From positions 1 through 42,506 of the forward strand of contig CAWBVG010000029.1 of the NCBI GenBank assembly GCA_963792175.1: a DNA stretch of 42,506 nucleotides. The letters are read 5' to 3'. Position 1 is the stretch's first letter; every line of letters begins with the position of its first letter. Shown here piece after piece: positions 10,304 through 17,849 of the stretch. Below the pieces are notes generated by a model. That model did no database searches, had not been told where the DNA came from, and worked only from the letters and a program-made list of their open reading frames with translations. The DNA comes from CAWBVG01 sp963792175 (GTDB lineage Bacteria; Acidobacteriota; Vicinamibacteria; Vicinamibacterales; CAVVIG01). The translations under genes were made by a program, and so were the position numbers.

Positions 10304-10555
10304 GTGAAACTCATCGTCAAAGTCGACCCCAAGCGCTCGAAAGATCCCGCGAAGCACGTGAGCAAGGTGCTGCGCCACGGCGGAGAAGGCGGCCACGTCG
10401 AAGAGGTGTTTCCCGGATTACGCAGCGGCTCCAGCGCAGGCCTGGTCGCGGTCACGCTGCCAGACCCGAAGTCGCGGCGGGCGACATTGAAGGCGCTGCG
10501 CGAAGACGACGCGATCTCCTACGTGGATACGCCGAAGACGCGGCGGCCGCTCTAA
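10304..10555 (+). CDS. Small protein resembling the neighbouring subtilase prodomain
   Basis: An intact 83-residue gene. The GTG at 10304 is preferred because GGAGG lies about 11 bases upstream; an in-frame ATG at 10280 is the alternative. The order of elements is a strand (KLIVKVDP), a helix (DPAKHVSKVLRHGG), HVEEVFPG, a second strand (GLVAVTLPD), a helix (RRATLKALREDD), then AISYVDTPKTRRP. This parallels the prodomain of the preceding subtilase (TVIAKVSG; LARLLDNGHVTSIQNVF; LVELKVGK; ASQLAAHVARMKDVEYAFVPPV), an I9-inhibitor-like pattern. I infer a stand-alone inhibitor, chaperone or decoy prodomain for the protease. The stop overlaps the end of the convergent ydeI-like gene. The similarity is by eye and needs alignment. 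Confidence 0.6.
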   Translation: MKLIVKVDPKRSKDPAKHVSKVLRHGGEGGHVEEVFPGLRSGSSAGLVAVTLPDPKSRRATLKALREDDAISYVDTPKTRRPL

Positions 10556-11162
10556 CCTGCAGACCGTTCCGGAATGATGGTTTCGCCGCGCGCCAGCATG
10601 GCGACCAGCGCCGCGATCTTCTTCGCGCGCCCGGCTGGCGTTTTCATGTTGTTGGTCCGGAACGCCAGCGCGAACAGGTTCATGCGACCGAGGGTGCGGA
10701 ACGTTTGCCGAGCGCGCGGGTTGGCCTCGATGGCGGCGCGGAGATCCTCGGGAATCGTCGCGTGGTCGTGCTGCGGATCGGCGCATAGGCCGCGTCCCAG
10801 CGGCCATCGGCCTTGGCGGCATCCACCTGCCGCTGGCCGTGCGGCGTCATGCGGCCGGCCGCGGTCAGGCGCGCCACGTGATCGCGATTGATCTGGCTCC
10901 AGATGCTTCGCGCCCGCCGGGGCGTATAGCGCTGCAGAAACGACTGCTCGTCGAACGACTTGCGGATGCCGTCGATCCATCCCCAGCACAAGACCACGTC
11001 GAGCGCCTGTGCGGGCGTCACCGTTGGCAGGCCCGAACTCTTCTTGTGGATCTTGAGCCAGATCTCGGTCTCGCGGGCATGGTTCGCCTTCATCCACGCC
11101 GCGAACGCCGCCTCGGTGCGAAAGCTTTTGATCTTCCTGGGATCGGGAACGATCGGCGCCAT
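10552..11162 (-). CDS. YdeI/OmpD-associated-like protein, one frameshift
   Basis: About 200 codons from ATG 11162. The N-terminal part carries the family pattern: FRTEAAFAAWMKANHARETE, then WLKIHKKSSGLPTVT, ALDVVLCWGWIDGIRKSFDE, FLQRYTPRRARSIWSQIN and ARLTAAGRMTPHGQRQVDAA. After a break near 10775 the C-terminal YdfB/YdeI helical region continues as IPEDLRAAIEANPRARQTF and ends KKIAALVAMLARGETI. Members include bacteriocin-protection and stress-associated proteins, with no defined biochemical activity. No signal peptide is present. It is convergent with the small prodomain-like gene (4-base overlap), so it is probably unrelated to that cluster. Confidence 0.85.
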
Positions 11163-11252
11163 GGATTAAGTATCCTACGGTGGGTGAACGCTGCCCGCTC
11201 GAAAATGTTTTAAAAAGAGCGTAGAATTGCAAGGAGCAGAAGACGAGGTTCT

Positions 11253-13285
11253 GTGAGTGCCCCCGGCATCTCATACGGCTGGTTGTCAGACGTGCTTCGT
11301 GACGCCCGATATGCCGTGCGGAGCTGGACCCGCCAGCGCACGTGACATGTGTCTAGACGGCACGCCATATCGCGTCGCTAGGCATCCTCGCACGCCACTT
11401 CGCCGTACCTCTGGGACGACATCGACATCTGGCTGCCAGCATCGTTCAACGCGATCAGCAGTCGGACGCTCCGCCAGCAACAACTGGGCCGATGCGCCGG
11501 CTCGACCGGGTGCGTGAGTTGAACAGGCACAACGGGAAATCGACGAGCTGAATGACCGCAACGATGAGCGCCTTCCGCAGTTCAGAACGCTGATCTGCGA
11601 CGGCGGTTATCGGACAGCCGTGGTCCGGCTGCAGGAAGAAGTCGTACGTGACGTGCGAGCGACGCTGTATCTCCTGTGGGCCGGCACATCTCGGCTCCTG
11701 GTAGGCGCCGTCAACCTCGTGAATCTGTTCCTCATGCGATCGGCCGGCCGCTGGCGCGAGCTCGCTACGCGTCATGCTATCGGCGCCAGCGTGGCGCGAG
11801 TCGACCGCCAGGTGCTGACGGAGACCACGCTGCTGGCCGTCTGCGGCGGCGCGATGGGAGGCCGGCGGGTGGTGGCTGCTGAGTTTGCTCACGAGCCTGG
11901 ATCTGAGGTGCGCCGCGACGCTATGAAATCGGGCTTGATTGGCAGGCGGCCGGCGCGATGATGGCGCTCGCGGCCGCCGTCGGCATCATCACCGGTGATC
12001 CCGCTGGTGCGGCTATCACGGGCGAATCTCCACGATGTATGCGCGATGCGGGCCGCAGTGGCACGGCCGGGATCGCCGGCAAGTGCGCCGCCTGCTTGCA
12101 CTGCACAGATCGCGTTCGCCTTCGTGCTCTCATCGGCGCCGGATTGCTTCTGGCGAGCTTCCGCGCCGTGCTCGCCATCAATGCCGGATTCGAGCCGGCC
12201 GGCGTGTTGACCGCGTCGATGACTCTGCCGGCGTAGACATACCGCGATGGAGCGGCGCTCACGCAGGTCACCGGCAGTTTGCTAGAGCGCACGCGCGCAC
12301 TGCTAGGCGTAGCGCCGCTGGACTGACGACAGCGATCCTCGGCGGCAATTACAGCAGCAGCGTCGTGCTCACCGAAGAGAGCGAGCCCAAAACCGGAGAA
12401 TCAGTAGTGGCGCGCGCTTGATCACCGCGAGCGATGGGTATTTCGAGGCGATGCACATTCCACTCGTGCGCGGGCGCTGCTTCGTACAACGCGGATGCAG
12501 CCACCGCACCACCAGTCGTCATCGTCGACGAACGGCTCGCCCGGCGCTTCTGGCCCGGCCGCGATGCGATCGGTCGCCGGCTCTGGAGGCCCAGCGACCC
12601 GCGCGGCATTCTCGATCTCCTGACGCGGGGTCCAGACACCCGCTACCTGACCGTGGTCGGCGTCGTCGCAAACGTGCAGCTGACCGGCCTGACGCCGAAA
12701 GATCCACCCGTCGGCGCGTTCTACCTTCCGTACGCGCAGCAGCCCGCGCGATCGATCATGCTGGCCGTCAGGAGCGCTCGGGATCTCGACACGCTCGTGC
12801 CGGCGCTGCGATCCACGCTCGCGTCGATCGATCGGGAGCTCCCGCTGTTCGACGTGCGGACGATGGAGCAGCGGCTGGATCGAACGCTGGTGCCGCGGCG
12901 ACTGCCGATGGTCATAGCGATGGCGTTCGGGCTGGTCGCGCTGTTTCTCGCGTCGATCGGCGTGTACGGTCTGCTCGCCTGCCAGGTGACCGAACGCCGC
13001 CGGGAGATCGGCATCCGGATGGCGCTCGGCAGCTCCGCCGCGGACGTCTTCGGGCTGGTGATGCGGGACGGCGCACGCATCACCGTCCTCGGCATCCTGG
13101 TCGGGCTCGCCGGCACGGTTGGCATGACGCGGTTGATGACCGGGCTGCTGTACGGCGTAAAGGCGACGGACCCTGTCGTCATCGGCGCCGTCGCATTCCT
13201 GCTCGCGACCGTGGCATTCGTCGCGACGTGGCTGCCGGCGCGCCGCGCTGCCCGAGTGAACCCTGCAGAAGCACTCGGCGAATAA
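11253..13285 (+). pseudogene. Decayed ADOP-type MacB/FtsX permease
   Basis: The GTG at 11253 opens with WLSDVLRDARYAVRSW, the characteristic N-terminus of ADOP (acidobacterial duplicated orphan permease) proteins. This is followed by stops and shifts, and the MacB periplasmic core that should span ~200 residues is almost absent between 11330 and 11420 (only DIDIWLPASFN remains). The first FtsX domain is partly visible at 11620-11880 (ELATRHAIGASVARVDRQVL). A middle segment reads LIGAGLLLASFRAVLAINAG before a stop at 12236. The last ~280 codons (12434-13285) are open: VVIVDERLARRFWPGRDAIG, ERRREIGIRMALGSSAADVF, ending ARRAARVNPAEALGE. Internal deletion plus several stops argue for a real pseudogene, unlike neighbouring single-indel genes. 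Confidence 0.85.
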
Positions 13286-13350
13286 CCTGCACGAGTATGA
13301 CGGAATGCTGTAAGCAATGAGGGCGCGCGGGTCAGATGCGATGATGGGTC

Positions 13351-14008
13351 ATGACCTCCATCGCCATCCTCGGCGGCACCGGCCAGCAGGGCCGCGGCCT
13401 CGCTCAACGCTTTGCGGCCGCCGGCATCCACGTCACCGTCGGATCGCGCGATCCGCAGCGCGCGCGTGACACCGTCGCGTCCTGGGACCACCATCGCGAG
13501 CCTCGTCGAAGTCGCGGACAACATCGCCGCCGTCGATCAGAGCGATCTGACCGTGTTGGCGATCCCGTTTTCATCCGTCGACGCGATCCTGGCGGAGCTG
13601 CACGACCACTTCAAGAACGGGTCAATCGTCGTCGACGTGACGGTACCGGTTACGTTCGTTGGCGGAAAAATGGCCATGCTCGAGGTAGCTGAAGGATCGG
13701 CCACCGAGCACATCCGCGCGCGCCTCCCCGGCCACGTGCAGCTCGCAGCCGCCTTCAAGACGGTTCCCGCGCATCTTCTCGGGTCGTCGGGCGAGTCGCT
13801 CGATTGCGACGAGTTCGTCTGCGCCGATTCCGACGAGGCGCGGGCGCAGGCGATGGCGCTGGTCCAAAAGCTACCTGGGCTGCGACCGGTCGATGTCGGG
13901 CCGCTGTCGCGTGCACGTTTCGTCGAACATCTGACCGCGCTGGCGATCGCGATCAACCGCAGACACAAGATTCACGATGCCAGGTTCCGCGTCGCCGGAC
14001 TACCATGA
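13351..14008 (+). CDS. npdG: NADPH-dependent F420 reductase, one frameshift
   Basis: About 218 codons from ATG 13351, close to the usual ~215-230 residues. The N-terminus has the Rossmann loop IAILGGTGQQGRGLAQRFA, and VTVGSRDPQRA follows with the Ser/Arg pair that binds the NADP 2'-phosphate. A break near 13490 joins to TIASLVEVADNIAAVDQSDL. The F420-side blocks then read LAIPFSSVDAILAEL, IVVDVTVPVTF, HVQLAAAFKTVPAHLL and FVEHLTALAIAINRRHKIHD, all typical of F420H2:NADP oxidoreductase. It moves hydride between NADPH and coenzyme F420 in the cytoplasm. The following two genes are also F420-related, which supports the call. Confidence 0.88.
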
Positions 14009-14022
14009 ATCGAGGTGTTCCG

Positions 14023-14418
14023 ATGGCGACGATTCCCGCATCCCACGCTGATCTCCTGACCAAGCCGGCGTTCGCGAATCTCGCGACGCTGAATCCCGAC
14101 GGCAGCCCGCAGGTCACGCCGGTCTGGGTCGACTTCGACGGCAGCCATGTGATCGTCAACACGGCCCGCGGCCGCGTCAAAGCGAAGAACCTCGCCCGCG
14201 AACCGCGCGTCGCCTTGTCGATTGCCGACCCCGAGAATCCCTATCGATATCTGGGGATTCAGGGGCGCGTCGTCGAGATGACGGAGAAAGGCGGCGACGC
14301 GCACATCGACAAGATGGCGAAGAAATACCTCGGAAAGGACAGCTACCCGGCCCGCAAGGCGGGCGAAGTGCGGATCGTCGTCAAGATCGAGCCGGACAAG
14401 GTCCACACGAACGGTTAG
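14023..14418 (+). CDS. PPOX-class F420-dependent oxidoreductase (FDOR)
   Basis: An intact 131-residue gene. ATG 14023 is chosen because GAGGTG lies about 8 bases upstream; an in-frame ATG at 14005 overlaps the npdG stop but has no ribosome site. The split beta-barrel flavin/deazaflavin pattern is clear: KPAFANLATLNPDGSPQVTP, VWVDFDGSHVIVNTARGRVK, AKNLAREPRVALSIADPENP, YRYLGIQGRVVEMTEKGGD, then the C-terminal VRIVVKIEPDKVHTNG. The Arg/Lys-rich RGRVKAKNL stretch is where this family contacts the cofactor phosphate. It probably uses F420H2 made by the upstream reductase to reduce an unknown substrate; binding of FMN or heme is an alternative for this fold. Confidence 0.82.
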   Translation: MATIPASHADLLTKPAFANLATLNPDGSPQVTPVWVDFDGSHVIVNTARGRVKAKNLAREPRVALSIADPENPYRYLGIQGRVVEMTEKGGDAHIDKMAKKYLGKDSYPARKAGEVRIVVKIEPDKVHTNG

Positions 14419-14427
14419 TGATCCTCA

Positions 14428-15175
14428 GTGGATCTGCACGTCTTCGCCGTTCACGGCATTCCCGAGGTCACGCGCGACGCCGATCTCGCCGGGCTGATCG
14501 CTGACGCCGTCGGCCGCGAGGGCCGGCCCGTCAACGGCGGCGACGTCTTCGTCGTCGCCCAGAAGGTCGTCTCGAAGTCGGAAGGCGCCATCGTCAGGCT
14601 CGACGAGGTCGCGCCGTCGCCGATGGCGGCGACGGTGGGCGAACGAGCACGGCAAGGACGCCCGGATCGTCGAGGTGATCTTCCGCGAGTCGCGCCGCGT
14701 CGTCCGGATGGATCGCGACATTCTGATCACCGAAACGCATCACGGGTTCGTCTGCGCGAACGCCGGCGTCGACGCGTCGAACGTGCCGCCCGGGTTCGTC
14801 ACCGTGTTGCCCCGCGACCCGGATGCGTCCGCCGAGCGCCTGCGCGTCGCGCTCTGCGCCGCATTCGCGTGTCCGGTTGCGGTCATCGTCTCGGACACGT
14901 TCGGGCGGCCGTGGCGCGAAGGCGTCGTGAACGTCGCGCTCGGCGTTGCCGGACTGCAGCCGCTCCTCGACTACCGCGGTTCGGCGGACTCGTTCGGCCG
15001 CCGGCTCACTTCGACAGTGGTCGCGTTGGCCGACGAAGTCGCCAGCGCCGCGGAAATCGTCACGCGAAAGGCCGCCGGCACGCCGGTCGCGATCGTGCGC
15101 GGCGCGGCCGAGTGGACGGGGACCGGCGACGGCCGCCTTCTGGTGCGGGACGCGCAGCGCGACCTGTTCCGCTGA
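14428..15175 (+). CDS. cofE: Coenzyme F420:L-glutamate ligase, one frameshift
   Basis: About 249 codons from GTG 14428, the usual length for a CofE/FbiB N-terminal enzyme. The N-terminus reads LHVFAVHGIPEVTRDADLAG and DVFVVAQKVVSKSEGAIVRL, the latter being the strongly conserved VAQKVVSKSEG block. A break near 14635 joins to WANEHGKDARIVEVIFRES. The metal and F420 region follows: DILITETHHGFVCANAGVDA, SDTFGRPWREGVVNVALGVA, and FGRRLTSTVVALADEVASAA. The enzyme adds glutamates to F420-0 using GTP. No ribosome site is obvious before the GTG, but it lies only 9 bases after the oxidoreductase stop. No CofC, CofD or FO synthase is in the window. Confidence 0.9.
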
Positions 15176-15186
15176 GCATCGAACCC

Positions 15187-16107
15187 ATGAGCCTCCGGAC
15201 ACCGCAGAACGTGATCGTTCACCGGATCGGCCCGGTCCTCGTCACGGCGGCGATCTTCGCGTTCATCCTGCGCCGGGTGCCGTTCGCCGCGGTCGAAGCC
15301 GCGCTTCGCGACGCGAACCTGCCGTGGTTCCTCGCGTTGATGATTGCGAACACCGTCTTCTATTTTGCGTGGGACACACTGGTCCTGGCGGTCGCGGTTC
15401 GGTGGTTCCACGGCCCGGTGCCGTATCGCGAGCTGCTACCTGTCCGCGCGGTGTCCTACGTCGTGGGATTCTTCAACACGAACCTGGGACGTGGCGCGCT
15501 GGCCGCGTATCTGACGCGGCGGCTGCATGCGCCGTTCCTGGAACTGGGCAGCACCGTCCTGTTCCTCGTGCTGACCGAGTACACGCAGCTCGTGCTGTGG
15601 GCCATGCTCGGCTTGCTCGGACTGCGGGCCGAGGTCTCGCGGAGTCTGCTCGCCGTGGCGGCGGGCGTCACGATGCTCTGGCTGTTCGTCCGATGGCTGC
15701 TCGCGCCACGCGCGTGGTCGATCGCGCGCACCTTCCGTCTCGCCACGCCGCGGCGCTACGCCACGATCGTTCTGCTGCGTGCGCCGATGTTCTTCGTGTC
15801 GCTCGTCCTGCACTACCAGGCGGCTCACGCGTTCGGCTTCCACATTCCGTTCGGCCACCTGCTGACGTTCCTGCCGGTCATCTTCATGGTCGCCGCGCTG
15901 CCGGTGACCGTGGCGCACCTTGGCAGCACCCAGGCGGCGTGGATCTTCTTCTTCAGCCAGTACGCACCCGCGCCGCAGCTGCTGGCGTTCAGCCTCGCCG
16001 CCCATCTCGTGTTCGCGTTCACGCGCGCGGCGCTCGGCGTGCTCTGGCTGCCGGTGGCCTATGGCGATCTGCTGCCGCGATCCGACCTGCGTGTAAACAG
16101 CGTGTAA
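15187..16107 (+). CDS. Flippase-like (lysylphosphatidylglycerol synthase TM-domain type) membrane protein
   Basis: An intact 306-residue integral membrane protein from ATG 15187, 11 bases after cofE. About eight hydrophobic segments can be seen (for example PVLVTAAIFAFILRRVPFAA, LLTFLPVIFMVAALPVTVAH and FSLAAHLVFAFTRAALGVLW). The conserved-looking middle VVGFFNTNLGRGALAAYLTR, with Asn/Arg/Gly, resembles the helix motif of the UPF0104/LPG-synthase transmembrane family. The family covers lipid or isoprenoid-linked substrate flippases and MprF-like domains. No soluble transferase domain is present. Substrate unknown; location after cofE suggests co-transcription with the F420 genes, but a functional tie is not shown. 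The coding end contains direct repeats described separately. Confidence 0.65.
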   Translation: MSLRTPQNVIVHRIGPVLVTAAIFAFILRRVPFAAVEAALRDANLPWFLALMIANTVFYFAWDTLVLAVAVRWFHGPVPYRELLPVRAVSYVVGFFNTNLGRGALAAYLTRRLHAPFLELGSTVLFLVLTEYTQLVLWAMLGLLGLRAEVSRSLLAVAAGVTMLWLFVRWLLAPRAWSIARTFRLATPRRYATIVLLRAPMFFVSLVLHYQAAHAFGFHIPFGHLLTFLPVIFMVAALPVTVAHLGSTQAAWIFFFSQYAPAPQLLAFSLAAHLVFAFTRAALGVLWLPVAYGDLLPRSDLRVNSV

Positions 16108-16110
16108 ACA
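16091..16110 (+). promoter_or_regulatory. 11-bp-period direct repeat upstream of pit (possible PhoB-type site)
   Basis: GTGTAAACA occurs at 16091-16099 and again at 16102-16110, a period of 11 bp, one helical turn, as bound by OmpR/PhoB-class regulators. It straddles the 3' end of the flippase gene, 67-86 bases before the pit start. A single CTGTCAT, matching the enteric Pho-box half site exactly, lies at 16129-16135, followed by a possible -10 CATAAT at 16147-16152. Repeats and spacing are seen directly; binding by a phosphate-response regulator is inferred from the downstream phosphate transporter. Confidence 0.35.
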
Positions 16111-16176
16111 TTCGCGACGGCGGACCAACTGTCATCGCCCACACGTCATAATCGCGCCTCTCTCGCGAGGAGCCTT

Positions 16177-17775
16177 GTGACGACGACAGCGACTGCCAAC
16201 GCCTTGCGCCTGCCACGTGGGCGGAAGACGACCTGGAGCGGCACGCTCATATTCGGATGTGCCATTGCGCTGGGAACCCTGTACGTCGTCACCCATCTCA
16301 TCCGCGACCTGCAGGATGTGCACAACCCGAGCATCCTGCCCTTCCTGCTCCTGGGTCTCGCCTTGTTCGTCGCGCTTGGCTTCGAATTCGTCAACGGCTT
16401 TCACGACACCGCCAACGCCGTGGCGACCGTGATCTATACCCACTCGCTGGATCCGCAGATCGCCGTCGTGTGGTCGGGCGCCTGGAACTTCGCCGGCGTC
16501 CTGTTCTCGTCCGGCGTGGTGGCCTTCGGCATCGTTTCGCTGTTGCCGGTCGATCTGATTCTGCAGGTCGGGACCGCGTCCGGTTTCGCGATGGTGTTCG
16601 CGCTGCTGGTCGCCGCCATCATCTGGAATCTGGGCACGTGGTACCTGGGCCTGCCGTCGTCGAGCTCGCACACGCTGATCGGCTCGATCATCGGCGTGGG
16701 GATCGCGAACCAGTTGATCGCGCCGGCCACCGGGACGAGCGGCGTCGACTGGACACAAGCCGTCGGCGTCGGCAAGTCGCTGCTGCTGTCGCCGCTGGTC
16801 GGTTTTGTGTGTGCGGCTTCGCTGCTGATGGTCGCGAAGGTCGCCATCCCCCGCCGCGAGCTGTACGTGAGTCCGGTGGGCACCGCTCCGCCGCCGCTGT
16901 GGATTCGACTGTTGCTCATCTTGACGTGCACCGGTGTCAGCTTCGCCCACGGATCCAACGATGGCCAGAAAGGGATGGGCCTCATCATGCTCATCCTGAT
17001 CGGCACCGTTCCGACCGCCTATGCGTTGAATCGCGCGGTGCCGGCGACGCACGTCCACGACTTCGTCGCCGTGTCGGCGCAGGCCGTCGACGCGCTCGCG
17101 TCGCGCGACGATGGCACGGTGCCGGTTGGTGAGCCACGGAATCACCTGACGGCGTACGTCCGCAGTCACACGCTGGCGCCGGAGACTGTGCCAGCGCTCC
17201 GCACGATGATTCGCGACATCGCCCGCGACCTGGGCGCCTACAAAGAGCTGCGCGACGTGCCACCCGAGCTGGTCCGCAATTTCCGCAACGATCTCTACAT
17301 CGTCAACGAAGCGCTGCGGCTGCTGCAGTCATCGCCGACGCCGCGTATGGTCGCCGCGCGCGACGCCGACGTGATTCGACAGTATCGGCGGAACGTGGAC
17401 GTCGCGACGAAGTTCATCCCGGATTGGGTGAAGGTGGCGGTCGCGATCGCGCTCGGGCTCGGCACGATGATCGGCTGGAAGCGGATCGTGGTGACGGTCG
17501 GCGAGAAGATCGGGAAGGAACATCTCACCTACGCCCAGGGCGCCGCTGCCGAACTGACCGCGATGGCGACGATCGGCGCCGCGGACTCGTTCGGACTGCC
17601 GGTCAGTACCACGCACGTGCTCTCGTCTGGTGTCGCGGGCACGATGGCGGCCAACCACTCGGGACTTCAGTGGAACACGATCCGGAACCTGCTGATGGCG
17701 TGGGTGCTGACGCTTCCGGTGTCTATCGTGCTGTCCGGCACGCTGTTCTGGCTCTTCAGAACACTCGTGTCGTAG
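16177..17775 (+). CDS. pit: Low-affinity inorganic phosphate transporter, Pit family
   Basis: An intact 532-residue inner-membrane transporter. GTG 16177 is chosen because CGAGGAG lies about 5-8 bases upstream. The two inverted Pit repeats each show the signature: GFEFVNGFHDTANAVATVIY near residue 70, with LPSSSSHTLIGSIIGVGIAN after it, and FAHGSNDGQKGMGLIMLILI near residue 255, with LPVSTTHVLSSGVAGTMAAN in the C-terminal half. A hydrophilic loop of ~140 residues between the halves is usual for PitA-type proteins. It imports phosphate as a neutral metal-phosphate complex coupled to protons. A broken PhoX-like phosphatase gene is convergent downstream, and polyphosphate genes lie 10 kb further on. 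Confidence 0.95.
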   Translation: MTTTATANALRLPRGRKTTWSGTLIFGCAIALGTLYVVTHLIRDLQDVHNPSILPFLLLGLALFVALGFEFVNGFHDTANAVATVIYTHSLDPQIAVVWSGAWNFAGVLFSSGVVAFGIVSLLPVDLILQVGTASGFAMVFALLVAAIIWNLGTWYLGLPSSSSHTLIGSIIGVGIANQLIAPATGTSGVDWTQAVGVGKSLLLSPLVGFVCAASLLMVAKVAIPRRELYVSPVGTAPPPLWIRLLLILTCTGVSFAHGSNDGQKGMGLIMLILIGTVPTAYALNRAVPATHVHDFVAVSAQAVDALASRDDGTVPVGEPRNHLTAYVRSHTLAPETVPALRTMIRDIARDLGAYKELRDVPPELVRNFRNDLYIVNEALRLLQSSPTPRMVAARDADVIRQYRRNVDVATKFIPDWVKVAVAIALGLGTMIGWKRIVVTVGEKIGKEHLTYAQGAAAELTAMATIGAADSFGLPVSTTHVLSSGVAGTMAANHSGLQWNTIRNLLMAWVLTLPVSIVLSGTLFWLFRTLVS

Positions 17776-17806
17776 ACCGCGAGGCCGTTTGTCACTGGCC
17801 GCCGAG

Positions 17807-17831
17807 CCCCGCCTGCCACAGGCAAGCAGGG
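17807..17831 (-). terminator. Strong hairpin between pit and the PhoX-like gene
   Basis: Read on the minus strand, 17831-17807 gives an 11-bp stem (CCCTGCTTGCC / GGCAGGCGGGG, two G-U pairs) closed by a TGT loop. It lies 32 bases after the pit stop and near the 3' end of the convergent PhoX-like gene. No U-run follows on either strand, so it may stabilise ends or be an interspersed palindrome rather than a classical intrinsic terminator. Confidence 0.45.
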
Positions 17832-17849
17832 CCGTCGATTCCGCAGCAT

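Noticed and set aside
11163..11252. A small gene or PadR regulator before the ADOP remnant.
   Set aside because: PadR genes often precede ADOP permeases, but this 90-base gap only holds an AT-rich promoter-like stretch and no coding frame.
16132..17169. A 345-codon minus-strand open frame under the pit gene.
   Set aside because: Composition is Arg/Gln/Asp-biased without domain signals; the plus-strand Pit transporter is intact and unmistakable.
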